DNA of 64,000 nt from JAGVSR01 sp963778225 (GTDB lineage Bacteria; Pseudomonadota; Alphaproteobacteria; Rhizobiales; Hyphomicrobiaceae). The notes beneath the pieces are model-generated. The model was not told the DNA's origin and did no database searches. It worked only from the letters and a program-made list of their open reading frames with translations. The stretch lies in the NCBI GenBank assembly GCA_963778225.1, contig CAVZTR010000003.1:32335-96334 (forward strand). The letters are read 5' to 3'. The position numbers and the translations under genes are program-made. Shown here one piece after another: positions 1 to 9,772 of the stretch. How positions within the stretch are numbered: the stretch's first letter is position 1; every line of letters begins with the position of its first letter.

Positions 1-63
1 CAACGGTGATCAGTCTTATGAGTTCCCGCTGTGAGTAAGGCGGCGCTACGCCGGCCTGCAGAC

Positions 64-975
64 TTAAAGGAGCCCGTCAGCCTTGAGGAGCGCGCGATTG
101 ATCGCCACTCCGGCCTTTGCGCCTTCTCCAACGGCGACGGCCACGAGCAGAACATCTCGCGAGGCGTCCCCAGCCACGTAAACCCCGTGCACCGTCGTCT
201 CCTCGGTTAGAGGATCGGTCATGATGGTTCCTCGCTCGTCTCGCAAACATCCCAATTGGTCGACGAGCTTGGAGCCTTGCGTGCACCCCGTCGAGAAAAA
301 GAGAGCGTGACAGGCGTGGCTCATCCCATTCTCGAAGATGACGGCCTCCAGTTTCGGACCCGCACCCATAAGCTCCGTCACACGCGACGTGATGATCGGA
401 ATTTGGCGATCTGCCAATCGCTTCTCCAACTCGGCGCTTGGAGCGGTCTCCTCGCAGCACGCGACGACATCCGCCGACCAGTGGCTCAACATAAGGGCCA
501 GCCCCGCGCCCTTGTCTCCGACGCCGTAGGCAACCAATGGGCGGCCTTCGTACTCTGCGCCGTCGCAATAGACACAATGGTGAACGGACGAGCCGTAAAA
601 CGTTTCGATACCCGGGATCGTCGGCAACGTGTCCACCAAGCCGGTGGCAAACAGCACAGTGGACGCCGTTCCCGTCATACCGTCAGCGCATCTAAAATCA
701 AAGCCGCCGCCGTTGGGAGATACGTGTTCAACTTCGGTGTCCAGCAACCTGATCGTTGGATACCGGCAGAGCTCCTGACGAACATCATCCAGAAACGCCG
801 ACGGCGCCCGGCCTTCCTGTCCCGGCATCGCATGGATCTTGCGGGACGCACGATTTCTCTGTGTTCCCGTATCGCAGACCAGAACGTTTCGCAGGCACCG
901 TCCAAGGACCAGCGCCGCCGCTAGTCCTGCCGGTCCTCCTCCCACGATGAGCGTATCGAGCGCGGCACGGTCCAT
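64..975 (-). CDS. Thioredoxin-reductase-like FAD/NAD(P)-dependent oxidoreductase
   Basis: A 303-residue pyridine nucleotide-disulfide oxidoreductase of the thioredoxin reductase fold, probably cytosolic. The N-terminal GGGPAG loop (residues 12-17) binds the FAD pyrophosphate, and a redox pair C134-x-x-C137 (CVYCDG) sits where thioredoxin reductases carry CATC. A second FAD contact is the C-terminal VYVAGDAS segment. The usual GxGxxA NAD(P) fingerprint is weak here (GVGDKGAGLAL). The length is about right for a low-molecular-weight reductase. The start is the ATG at 975. No thioredoxin or peroxiredoxin gene is adjacent, so the partner is unknown; it could act on a thioredoxin-like or glutaredoxin-like protein rather than thioredoxin itself. 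Confidence 0.85.
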   Translation of the reverse strand: MDRAALDTLIVGGGPAGLAAALVLGRCLRNVLVCDTGTQRNRASRKIHAMPGQEGRAPSAFLDDVRQELCRYPTIRLLDTEVEHVSPNGGGFDFRCADGMTGTASTVLFATGLVDTLPTIPGIETFYGSSVHHCVYCDGAEYEGRPLVAYGVGDKGAGLALMLSHWSADVVACCEETAPSAELEKRLADRQIPIITSRVTELMGAGPKLEAVIFENGMSHACHALFFSTGCTQGSKLVDQLGCLRDERGTIMTDPLTEETTVHGVYVAGDASRDVLLVAVAVGEGAKAGVAINRALLKADGLL

Positions 976-1026
976 GGCAGCTCAACGTGGCCGCAACGAC
1001 GTCGTTCCGGCTGAGCTGCCGCTCGG

Positions 1027-1566
1027 TCACTGCCGCAGGTTGGAAAACCACTGCACCGAACCGAGATCCCGCTGGGAGTGTTCGGCCGAATTGCCTGACA
1101 TCATGATGCCGAGTGGCGACCACCGCATCATCTGGGACCACCACCCGACGTAGAGTTTGAGCCAATTGCTCATCATATCGCTTTGGAGAGCGACGGCCGA
1201 TCGTGCCGTCGTTTCGCCACCGGGCTCTACCGACTTCCGAGGTTTGACCGGTTCCGAAGACCGAGCACCCTTTTTCGATGCGCCCCGAGACGTGTTCAGC
1301 GCCTTTGCTGTCGCCGTCGCCTGGCCCCCGTTCGACTGGCGTCGGCCGCCAGCATTGGAGGCTTTTCGCTGATCGCGCTCCGTCTGCTGGCGGCGCAACT
1401 CAACACTTAACTGCTTAATTTTGGCCGCCGATTTTATTCCCGCCTTGCGGAGTGCGCTGGCCGGGCTCATGCCGGGCTTGCCGGCAATCAGCTTGACAGC
1501 CTGCGCGAGTGCGGCGCGATCGGATGACGAGGGCGACCTTGCAGTCGTATTCGATGGACTGCTCAC
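1027..1566 (-). CDS. Hypothetical basic protein with tryptophan-rich C-terminal segment
   Basis: About 179 residues from a GTG at 1566, chosen because AGGAG lies six bases upstream; an in-frame TTG at 1581 is the alternative. The first 130 residues are low-complexity, rich in Ala, Ser, Lys and Arg, and probably disordered. The last 50 contain an amphipathic, methionine- and tryptophan-rich stretch (NWLKLYVGWWSQMMRW) that could contact a membrane or a granule surface. I do not recognise a family. A GGAAC-type stress promoter candidate lies 64 bases upstream (1630-1654), so a role in the general stress response is possible but only inferred. Confidence 0.5.
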   Translation of the reverse strand: MSSPSNTTARSPSSSDRAALAQAVKLIAGKPGMSPASALRKAGIKSAAKIKQLSVELRRQQTERDQRKASNAGGRRQSNGGQATATAKALNTSRGASKKGARSSEPVKPRKSVEPGGETTARSAVALQSDMMSNWLKLYVGWWSQMMRWSPLGIMMSGNSAEHSQRDLGSVQWFSNLRQ

Positions 1567-1629
1567 AATAAACTCCTGCAATGACCCGAACGACGAGAAC
1601 GTGATCAGATGTCTGTGGGATCATCGTTA

Positions 1630-1654
1630 AACATACTTCAGTGGATTAGGTTCC
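1630..1654 (-). promoter_or_regulatory. Candidate EcfG (general stress sigma) promoter
   Basis: Reading the minus strand, GGAAC (1654-1650) is followed after 17 bases by GTT (1632-1630). This matches the known alphaproteobacterial EcfG/RpoE2 pattern of GGAAC, a 16-19 base gap, then GTT/TT. It points at the gene starting at 1566. The match is by eye and one such site could arise by chance. Confidence 0.4.
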
Positions 1655-1812
1655 AAAGACTTAACCGAAGCTGCGATGCGCTGACGATCTATTCGCGTGC
1701 CCCGTCACGGAGACCGATGCTGCGAACGCTGAAAAAGCAGAAGCGCTGTCTGCCAATTGTTCGCTGTAGTCGGCCCTCGCAACTGCGGTAAAGTGGAGGC
1801 CGACGCTAGCTT

Positions 1813-4800
1813 ATGAGAACAACGATGGCCGACATGACGACCAGCGTGGAACAGTGCGACGACCAGAGGCAGATTCTCGAACTCGTCGCCCTGGGCAAGC
1901 CGCTACGCGAGACATTGGAAGCCATCACACAGTTCGTAGAGCGGCACGAACCCGGCAGCCGCTGCGCTATTCTTCTGATCTCTCCCGATCCCCCTCATTC
2001 CACGACATGCGTCGCGCCATCATTTCCCGAAGCCTTTTGCAACTCATTGAGCGAGATCTGCATCGACCCGCCTTGTCTGGGTTCGTGCGGTGCCGCGGCT
2101 GATCGCTGCGAACTCATCGTGGTCAGCGATGTGGCCAACGACGATCGCTATCCAGTGTCGTGGAGAAATACACTTCTGGCGTGCGGTTCGAGGGCGCTCT
2201 CGTCGCATCCCATCAGCGATGGCGAGAAGGCGGTGGCGTGCCTTTCGATTCATTACAGCGAACCACAGTCTGATCTTCCCAGAAACTTGCCGCTAATAGG
2301 CGCAGCAACGCACCTCGCCAGTCTCGCCATTCACCGCGAGACCGCCAAGGAGGCCGATGAGCGCCGGAGCAGGCGCGCAAGCCTCCTCAGCTCTATTGCT
2401 CAGCGCCTTGTCATGCATGACGATCCCACACCAGACCTGGAGCCGGCATTTAACGCTGTCTGCGCCGAGATCGGAGCCGATCTCTACTTCAACTACGCCG
2501 TCGACATCGCAGACCCCGAGAGGCTCAGCCTGCAGTTCTGCCAAGGACTGACAGAGGCACAGAAGGCGCAGTTCTCGGAGTTTCGCTTCGGCGAGTACAT
2601 CTGCGGAGAGGTGGCCGCAACCCAACAGACGATCACCCTTGGCGACCTCGACAAGGACACGAACGAACGCACGCGCGGGGTCCGCGAACTTGGCGGGCGT
2701 TCTTACGCGGGAGTACCGCTGATGGCCGGTGGGCGGCTGCATGGGATTGTCGCATTCGTCAGTCGGTCCAAACGCGCTTTCACCGCTGAGTTTATTGCAC
2801 TGGTTCAATCCGTTGCCACGCAGTTCGCTGCGGCCATCGATCGAAGCGCACTGCTGCATGCCAAGATGTTGGGCGAGCAGCGGCTGACCCTCATTGCGGA
2901 CGCTATGCCCTCGTTGATGGCAGTGGTCGATGGGGATTTGCGCTATGAATATGTGAACGCAGCCTACGAGCGCTGGTTCAAGATGCCGGCCGAACAGGTC
3001 GTCGGCAGGAAAGTCGCCTCAATACTCGGCGAAAAGGCGTTTGCGACGATCCGCGATAAGATGGAACGCGCACTTCTCGGTGAACGTGTCCGGTTTGAAA
3101 CAGACATCATCTACGACACGGCTGGCTTTCGCCATATCAGAGCCGAGTACATTCCGCGCCCGGAAGGCAACGGCCGAACGCGAGGATGCTACGTTCTCGT
3201 CCACGACTTGACTGAGCGTAAGCAGCAGGAGGTCGTCCTCGCCCGTAACGAGCGGGCTCTCGCCGAGTTGATACAGAAGGCACCCTTTGGCGTCTATATC
3301 GTCGATTCCGATTTGCGCATTGTGCAGATGAACGCACAGTCTCAAACCGGAGCGTTCAAGAACGTCCAGCCCATCCTCGGACAAGACCTCGATACGGCCA
3401 TGCGCGTGTTGTGGCCCGAAGCCGTAGCCGCGAAGGTGCTCAACCAGTTTCGACACACTTTGGAAACCGGAGAACCCTTTCGCTCGCGAGATTTCATCGA
3501 GCGGCGCAGCGATGTTTCCGCGGTCGAGGCCTATGAGTGGGAACTACATCGGATTTTGCTGTTGGATGGACGTTTCGGTGTCGTCTGTTACTTCTTCGAC
3601 TCGACCCCCATTCGGCGGGCCGAAAGCCTTGCGCGCGAAAGCGAACATCGCTTCAGGCACATGGCAGACAACGCTCCGGTCATGATCTGGATGACCGAGG
3701 TTGATGGCACGTGCAGCTATCTCAGCAAGCCCTGGTATGACTTCACCGGACAGACCCCGTCGGAAGGTCTCGGAATGGGCTGGCTTGAAGCCATTCACCC
3801 GGAAGACCGTATCACCGCAAAGCAAACGTTCACCGCCGCCCATGAGCAGCAGGTGCGGTTCCGGCTGGAGTACCGTCTTCGCCGCCACGACGGCATCTAC
3901 TTCTGGTGCATCGATGCAGCGGCCCCACGTTTTGACACCGATGGTCGCTATCTTGGATACATCGGATCGGTCATCGACATCAGCGACCGAAAGCAGGCCG
4001 AAGACACGCAAACGCTCCTTCTCAGCGAACTCAATCATCGCGTGAAGAATACGTTGGCCAACGTCCAAGCCATCGCGCAACAGACCCTGCGCCACACGCG
4101 AAATCCCGAACGTTTCGTTGAGAGCTTCTCCGGCCGCTTGCAATCACTCTCCAAAGCGCATTCGATGCTCAGCCACGCAACGTGGCAGGGTGCCGATCTG
4201 GAAGCCCTGATCCGAGATCAGCTTTCGATGGGCCCCGTGGACCTTCGATCCGTCGAAATTGAAGGACCGCCCATCACTCTCGCACCGCAAATGTCGCTTC
4301 ATCTGGCGCTCGTCATCCACGAGCTCGGGACGAATTCGATCAAGTACGGTGCGCTGTCCAGCAGCAGCGGACGGGTGTCGATTACATGGACGATGGATGG
4401 CTCGGACATGAAACTTTGCTGGGCCGAGCGAAACGGACCCTGCGTGACCACTTTGGGCGTACGCAGCTTCGGCACAACGCTGATCGAACAGAGCGCAAAG
4501 TCGGAAGGCGGCGACGCTGTCATGGACCTCGAAGATGGCGGTGTCGTCTGGAGATTTCGACTGCCCCTCCATCGTGTAACAAAGCAGTTCTATCCCACGA
4601 CCCCGGCACTCTTGCGCACGCCGCAGGGGGAGCTGGTCCAAAGCTTGCGCGGCCTGCGCGTGCTCGTCATTGAGGACGAGCCCCTTGTCGCGATGGAGCT
4701 GGCAGCAATCATTCAGGATGCTGGTGCCGAGGCGGCCGGGCCAATCTCGTCGTGCGAAGCCGCACTGAAAAAGGTTTCCGCCGGCGGATTTGATCTCGCG

Positions 4801-5031
4801 ATCCTTGATGGAAATCTGCTGGGTGAGCCAGTGGACGATATCGCGGCTGCGCTGACACGCGCAAAAGTGCCGTTTTTGTTCATCAGCGGCTATGGTCGAG
4901 AGAGCTTACCGAGGGCCTACGCACTGGCACCGCTCGTCGGAAAGCCGTTCGCATCCAAAACCTTGATCGACGAACTCGTCAAGCTGACCGCCGTACCGAC
5001 GACACTCAGCGTCGTCGACATGCCCTCGTGA
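1813..5031 (+). CDS. Hybrid HWE-family sensor histidine kinase (GAF-GAF-PAS x3-kinase-REC)
   Basis: A 1072-residue soluble hybrid kinase with no membrane segment. Two GAF-like domains span roughly residues 20-175 and 190-345, followed by three PAS domains at about 352-470, 485-600 and 610-735. The phosphoacceptor is H742 in ELNHRVKNTLAN. The ATPase domain carries HELGTNSIKYGALS and CWAE, the signature of HWE kinases. The C-terminal receiver (about 955-1060) has the acceptor D999 in LAILDGNL. Known HWE kinases sense light or stress and often feed the PhyR-EcfG general stress pathway; the ligand here is unknown. The start is uncertain: GGAGG lies 13 bases upstream of 1813, and ATGs at 1825 and 1834 are also possible. 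It is divergent from the gene at 1566. Confidence 0.9.
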   Translation: MRTTMADMTTSVEQCDDQRQILELVALGKPLRETLEAITQFVERHEPGSRCAILLISPDPPHSTTCVAPSFPEAFCNSLSEICIDPPCLGSCGAAADRCELIVVSDVANDDRYPVSWRNTLLACGSRALSSHPISDGEKAVACLSIHYSEPQSDLPRNLPLIGAATHLASLAIHRETAKEADERRSRRASLLSSIAQRLVMHDDPTPDLEPAFNAVCAEIGADLYFNYAVDIADPERLSLQFCQGLTEAQKAQFSEFRFGEYICGEVAATQQTITLGDLDKDTNERTRGVRELGGRSYAGVPLMAGGRLHGIVAFVSRSKRAFTAEFIALVQSVATQFAAAIDRSALLHAKMLGEQRLTLIADAMPSLMAVVDGDLRYEYVNAAYERWFKMPAEQVVGRKVASILGEKAFATIRDKMERALLGERVRFETDIIYDTAGFRHIRAEYIPRPEGNGRTRGCYVLVHDLTERKQQEVVLARNERALAELIQKAPFGVYIVDSDLRIVQMNAQSQTGAFKNVQPILGQDLDTAMRVLWPEAVAAKVLNQFRHTLETGEPFRSRDFIERRSDVSAVEAYEWELHRILLLDGRFGVVCYFFDSTPIRRAESLARESEHRFRHMADNAPVMIWMTEVDGTCSYLSKPWYDFTGQTPSEGLGMGWLEAIHPEDRITAKQTFTAAHEQQVRFRLEYRLRRHDGIYFWCIDAAAPRFDTDGRYLGYIGSVIDISDRKQAEDTQTLLLSELNHRVKNTLANVQAIAQQTLRHTRNPERFVESFSGRLQSLSKAHSMLSHATWQGADLEALIRDQLSMGPVDLRSVEIEGPPITLAPQMSLHLALVIHELGTNSIKYGALSSSSGRVSITWTMDGSDMKLCWAERNGPCVTTLGVRSFGTTLIEQSAKSEGGDAVMDLEDGGVVWRFRLPLHRVTKQFYPTTPALLRTPQGELVQSLRGLRVLVIEDEPLVAMELAAIIQDAGAEAAGPISSCEAALKKVSAGGFDLAILDGNLLGEPVDDIAAALTRAKVPFLFISGYGRESLPRAYALAPLVGKPFASKTLIDELVKLTAVPTTLSVVDMPS

Positions 5032-5196
5032 CAGCACTGCACAAAGGCTGACGCCGCGAGGAACCTCGAGCGCTGACTACCGTTTCAGAGAGCGCGGATG
5101 CCTCGTCGGGCCCCATCGCATGAGCCTGCTTGCGAACCGCCAATCACGAGCCAGCCGCTTACCCCGATGGGGATCTCGGATCCGCGAGAGTTGTTC

Positions 5197-6183
5197 ATGG
5201 ACGCACCCTCGCACAAACCCATTCTTCCTATGGAAGCAAAGCTCACAGCCGATCTGCCCTCGCAAGAAGGTTGGCTCTACGAACCCAAATATGACGGTTT
5301 CCGCTGCATCGCCCTGAAAGATGGAACCGCGGTGGAGTTGCAGGGCAAATCGGGAAAATCTTTGACGCGCTACTTTCCCGAAGCGGCGCGCGCCATCGCT
5401 GCAATCAAACTCAACCGGGCCATCCTGGATGGCGAACTGCGAATTGTGATCGACGGCACCGCAGACTTCGATGCGCTCCAGATGCGGCTGCACCCGGCAG
5501 CAAGTCGGATTACAAAGCTGGCAAAAGAAACGCCGGCTGAGATGGTGGTCTTCGACACACTTCTTGACGCGAGCGGTAAGCCGATCCACGACCGGTCGCT
5601 TGCAGATCGCCGCCTCACACTTGAGAAGTTCAGCACAAAATTCGCCGCAGGCGTACTGGTGGGCGAAAGCACACGCGACGTTGCCATCGCACGCCGTTGG
5701 CTCAAAACAGGCTACGCCGGAACGGATGGCGTCATGGCGAAGCGGCTGGATCTTCCTTATCGCTTCGGTGAACGGGCCATGCTCAAGGTCAAGCGCATCC
5801 GCACGGCGGATTGCGTGATCGGTGGCTTTCGCTATGGCCAAGGAAGCAAGCTGGTCGGTTCATTGCTGCTCGGCCTCTATGACGATCAGGGATTACTGCA
5901 TCACGTCGGGTTCACGTCCGCCCTGGCCGACATCGACAAAGCAGCGCTCACGGCAAAGTTGGAGCGATTGATCGCACCTCCGGGATTCACGGGCGATGCG
6001 CCGGGCGGGCCAAGCCGATGGTCCACCGAGCGCTCGAGCGAATGGCAGCCACTGAAGCCACAACTCGTTGTGGAGGTGAGATTCGATCACGTCACTGGCA
6101 ATCGCTTTCGTCACGGAACAAGATTGCTGCGCTGGCGGCCAGACAAAGCCCCGCGCGCATGTACCTTTGATCAGATCAAGTAG
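5197..6183 (+). CDS. ATP-dependent DNA ligase, LigC-like
   Basis: A compact ATP-dependent DNA ligase of about 328 residues, with an adenylation domain followed by an OB fold. Motif I EPKYDGFR holds the lysine that becomes AMP-modified (K31 from this start). DGEL (motif III), the segment DGVMAKR (motif IV) and LKVKR (motif V) are present. I chose the ATG at 5197 because the conserved domain begins directly after it and a GAGAG lies upstream; the frame stays open back to 5098. LigC-type ligases act in backup or short-patch repair, alongside LigD. Its 3' end overlaps the convergent rnhB by eight bases. Confidence 0.85.
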   Translation: MDAPSHKPILPMEAKLTADLPSQEGWLYEPKYDGFRCIALKDGTAVELQGKSGKSLTRYFPEAARAIAAIKLNRAILDGELRIVIDGTADFDALQMRLHPAASRITKLAKETPAEMVVFDTLLDASGKPIHDRSLADRRLTLEKFSTKFAAGVLVGESTRDVAIARRWLKTGYAGTDGVMAKRLDLPYRFGERAMLKVKRIRTADCVIGGFRYGQGSKLVGSLLLGLYDDQGLLHHVGFTSALADIDKAALTAKLERLIAPPGFTGDAPGGPSRWSTERSSEWQPLKPQLVVEVRFDHVTGNRFRHGTRLLRWRPDKAPRACTFDQIK

Positions 6184-7021
6184 CGTCGCCCGGCTTTGTC
6201 CAGGGTGGCAGCGGCGGCAAGCCCAACACAGCCCGCACAGGTGCAAAAGAACGCCGGTGGACCGGCGAGGCGCCCAGCTTGTTGAGCATCGAATAGTGAA
6301 ACCGCACGGGGTATCCTTTATGTTCGGCAAAGCCGTAGCCGGGATACCTGCGGTCGAGTTCGCGCATCACCGCATCGCGGGCCGTCTTCGCTAGAATGGA
6401 AGCTGCCGCGATACACGCGCACTTGGCATCCCCCCTGATGATGGCGTCTTGCGGAAGCGCGACGTCCTTCAGCCGGCGGGCATCGAGCAGGAGGTGCTGC
6501 GGCCTGGTCTCGAGACCTTCGACCGCGCGCCGCATCGCAAGGATACCGGCCCAGTAGATGTTGATCCGGTCGATCTCTTCGACCTCTGCATAGGCGACGC
6601 TCCACGCTATAGCCCTGGTCTTGATTTCCACGGCGATCTCTTCGCGTGAAGTGGCATCCAGCTGTTTGGAGTCATTGATCCCCGCGATTCGCACACCCGC
6701 CGGAAGTATCACCGCCGCCGCGACCACCGGTCCCGCCAGCGGACTCATCCCCGCCTCGTCAACGCCCGCCACATGCAGAATGCCCTTCGAGCGGAGCGCT
6801 TTCTCCATATGCATCATCCCGCGGAGGCGCTGACCTTCTGCACGGTTGCGCGTTCTGCGTTGTGCAACGGACTGCAGGATGGCCTTTGCCCCCGCGCGGC
6901 CATCCGCCCGAAGCTCCGCCTCCACGTCGGCTTCCAAGGAGCGGCCCTCGATCACGTAGCGCTGACGAAGATCTGCAAGTGTGGTGCGGGTCACGCGCGC
7001 CTGCTCCATGGAAGAAATCAC
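6176..7021 (-). CDS. rnhB: Ribonuclease HII
   Basis: RNase HII cleaves the RNA strand of RNA-DNA hybrids and starts removal of single ribonucleotides from DNA. The metal-binding GVDEAG is at residues 86-91, and the further catalytic aspartates lie in LLLDARRL and RGDAKCACIAAASI. The catalytic core is preceded by an 80-residue helical, basic N-terminal extension, longer than in E. coli. The GTG at 7021 and the ATG at 7009 are both plausible starts; neither has a strong ribosome site. It follows ligD closely on the same strand, and its 3' end overlaps the LigC-like gene on the other strand. Confidence 0.92.
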   Translation of the reverse strand: MISSMEQARVTRTTLADLRQRYVIEGRSLEADVEAELRADGRAGAKAILQSVAQRRTRNRAEGQRLRGMMHMEKALRSKGILHVAGVDEAGMSPLAGPVVAAAVILPAGVRIAGINDSKQLDATSREEIAVEIKTRAIAWSVAYAEVEEIDRINIYWAGILAMRRAVEGLETRPQHLLLDARRLKDVALPQDAIIRGDAKCACIAAASILAKTARDAVMRELDRRYPGYGFAEHKGYPVRFHYSMLNKLGASPVHRRSFAPVRAVLGLPPLPPWTKPGDAT

Positions 7022-7037
7022 CCGTCGTCGCGCTCTC

Positions 7038-9651
7038 TCACTTCTGGCGCAGCAGCTTCTGGATCGCTGACTTCAACGGAACTTCGCTGTCGAAGTAATC
7101 GGCCCATGGCTTGCTCTTTGCAAGCTGCATCGGCGCCGTTTTGATTGTGAAGCGGTTCGGATCCAGGCCCGCGCGCACTTGGCTCCAGTTCAGCGGCATG
7201 GAGACCGGAGCGCCCGGATCGCATACGCGGCGAAAGCGGCGCAACAGCTGTCGACATCCGATCATTGCGCAGATAGTCGAGAAAAATCTTACCCGTTCGC
7301 AGCTTCTTCGACATGTTGATGAGGTAGCGACCCGGGTTGTCCCGAACCATGGCCGAGCAGACGGCCTGCGCGAAAGACTTGGCTTCATCCCACCCAAGAT
7401 GATCCTTGTCCTTCACGCGCAGCGGCGTGACCACGTGCAGACCCTTGCCGCCGGTCGTCTTGCAGAAGGGAACCAGCCCGACAGCCTCCAACCGCTCCCC
7501 CATTTCTTTGGCCGCGCCAATTACGGTGTCGAACGACACATCCGGAGCCGGATCAAGATCGAAGACGAGACGTCCGGGAATGCGCGGATGTCCCGGCTGA
7601 TTGTTCCAAGGGTGAAATTCGATGGCGGCAATTTGTGCTGCCGCGATCAGTCCTTCGACCCGGTCGATCTGAATGTACGGCTCGCGATCTCCCTCAACCT
7701 TCGTGACCGACAACAGGTTCGACATGCCCCGCATCTCGTGGCGCTGAAAAAATCGCTCGCCTGTAATGCCGTCAGGCGCTCGAATGATGGAACAGGGCCG
7801 CCCCTTGAGATGCTCGATCATCCACGGCCCCACTTTGGCCAGATACTGCGCCAGATCGAGCTTGGTATAATGATCCGGGTCGGGCCACAGCAGCTTGTCA
7901 GGCTTTGAGATACTCACGCCCATCACGGCTTCGCTGCCGCTCTTCGTGCGACTGCCTCGCGCGGCTAGCTTGAGCACAGCTGCCTTTTCAGGTGGTGCGG
8001 GCATCTCGGCACAGACCTCGTCCGCGGGCTTGTCTTCGCGCAAACCTTTGAAGGCGGCTTGCCGCACCATGCCATCGGCGGTGAACCCGGCAAACTCGAT
8101 TTCCGCCACAAGCTCCGGCTTGACCCACGACCAGTCCTTGCCCTTGCGCGGCGCGCCCTTCCCACCAAACGGGCTTTCGGTCGTTTTGAGCGCATTTAGC
8201 TTTTTCAGCAGAGCGGCTGCGTTGCGCCCGTTGAAGCCCGTGCCCACTCTTCCCGTGTGCACGAGGTGATCCCCGCGATACACGCCAACGACGAGCGAGC
8301 GCAGGTTTGTGCCCGTTCCACTCCAGCCGCCGATCACCACTTCATGGCCCGCGCGGCACTTCGCCTTCACCCAGTTATGCGTGCGCCCCGACTGATAGGC
8401 GGTGCTGGTGCGCTTCGAAACAACGCCCTCGAGTTTGAGCTCGCACGCAGACTTGAGGACCTCATCACCGGGCACCGCGAGATGATCCACAAATCTGATC
8501 TGCTTCTTATGCGCCCCTTTAGGAGCAAGCAGCGCTTTCAGTCGATCCTTACGCGCGATTAGCGGCAACGACCTCAAATCTTCACCGGCTTCAAACAGAA
8601 GGTCGAACACGAAGTAGATGAGATCTCCCGACCGGCCTTCCGACAGGGCCGCCTGCAGTGCAGCAAAATCAGGCGCCCCCGTATGGTCCAGCGCCACCAC
8701 CTCGCCGTCGAGGATGCAGTCGCGTAATCCCTCTCCAGATTTGGCCACACGTGCAAACTTCGTGGTCCAGTCGAGCCCCTTGCGCGTGCGCATGACGGCG
8801 TTTCCATTTTCCACGCGAAGCTGCATACGGTAGCCGTCGAGCTTGATCTCATGCACCCAATCAGAACCGGGCGGGGGACGGCTGAGGCTCTTACAGAGCT
8901 GGGGTGCAATGAATTCTGGCATCGCGGCCGCACTCTTGCGCGCCCGTGGTTTGGCTTTCACTACCGGAGGTGCGGCGAGCGGCGCCGTCTCGTCACGATT
9001 GGAATGCCAAACCGCATCAGCTTTGAATGCAGCCGTTTTACCAAGCATGAACGGCTTCGGGCTCCGGCCCTTCCCCGCAGCGATCGCCTCCATCGTGCGC
9101 CCTGATGCAACGGAGCGATCTTGGTCGAGCGCGGCATCACCCTCTCCATCGCGCTCGTAGCCGTCATGCCGTTTGATCAGAAGCCAGTTCTGACGTTTGC
9201 CCCGCTCCCGGTCATTGCGCAGGCGTACGAGCACGAAGCTGCCCTTCAGCTTTTCGCCGGCGAGCGTGAACCGGAGTTCGCCTTTGCGGATCGCCTCCTC
9301 GGGATCATCGTCTGTCGTCCAGAAGCCGCGGTCCCACAGCATGACGGTGCCCCCGCCGTACTCGCCTTTCGGAATGGTTCCTTCGAAGTCGCCATAGTCG
9401 AGGGGGTGGTCCTCGGTTTCGACCGCGAGCCGCTTGTCCTTCGGATCCAGCGACGGACCCTTCGTCACCGCCCACGACTTGAACACGCCGTCGACCTCGA
9501 GGCGAAGATCGTAATGGAGGCGCGTCGCTGCGTGCTTTTGGATGACGAACCGGGGATATTCGGCAGGCGCGATCTTCGCTTTGCCGCTCGGCTCCTTCGT
9601 CTTCGTGAAGTCTCGCTTCTGCTGATAGAGGGCGAGCTTACTTTTGGCCAT
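7038..9651 (-). CDS. ligD: Multifunctional NHEJ DNA ligase LigD (one frameshift in the sequence)
   Basis: LigD end-processes and ligates double-strand breaks together with Ku. Three domains are visible from the ATG at 9651. The phosphoesterase domain (about 1-200) has H40, H46, D48, E80 and H82 at the positions expected for catalysis. The ligase domain (about 246-535) has nucleotidyl lysine K270 in HEIKLDGYR. The polymerase domain (from about 585) has FDLDPAPD and TTGGKGLHVV. Around 7222-7245 the reading frame is lost just after FLDYLRNDRM; the expected C-terminus (VSMPLNWSQVRAGLDPNRF onward) continues in another frame to a stop at 7038. One surplus base explains this. No Ku gene is in the window. 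Confidence 0.88.
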
Positions 9652-9772
9652 GACACTCACGCGCTTGTTTGCACACGTAACGACGTGCCCGGCAGATGCG
9701 TTCCCGTTAACCGACCGAAAGCGGAACAAAACCACGAACCCGCTTCCGACGAGCAAAGCCGCGCATGTCATT

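Noticed and set aside
1609..1791. Short plus-strand frame before the HWE kinase
   Set aside because: No ribosome site, Arg/Cys-rich, and it overlaps the divergent promoter region.
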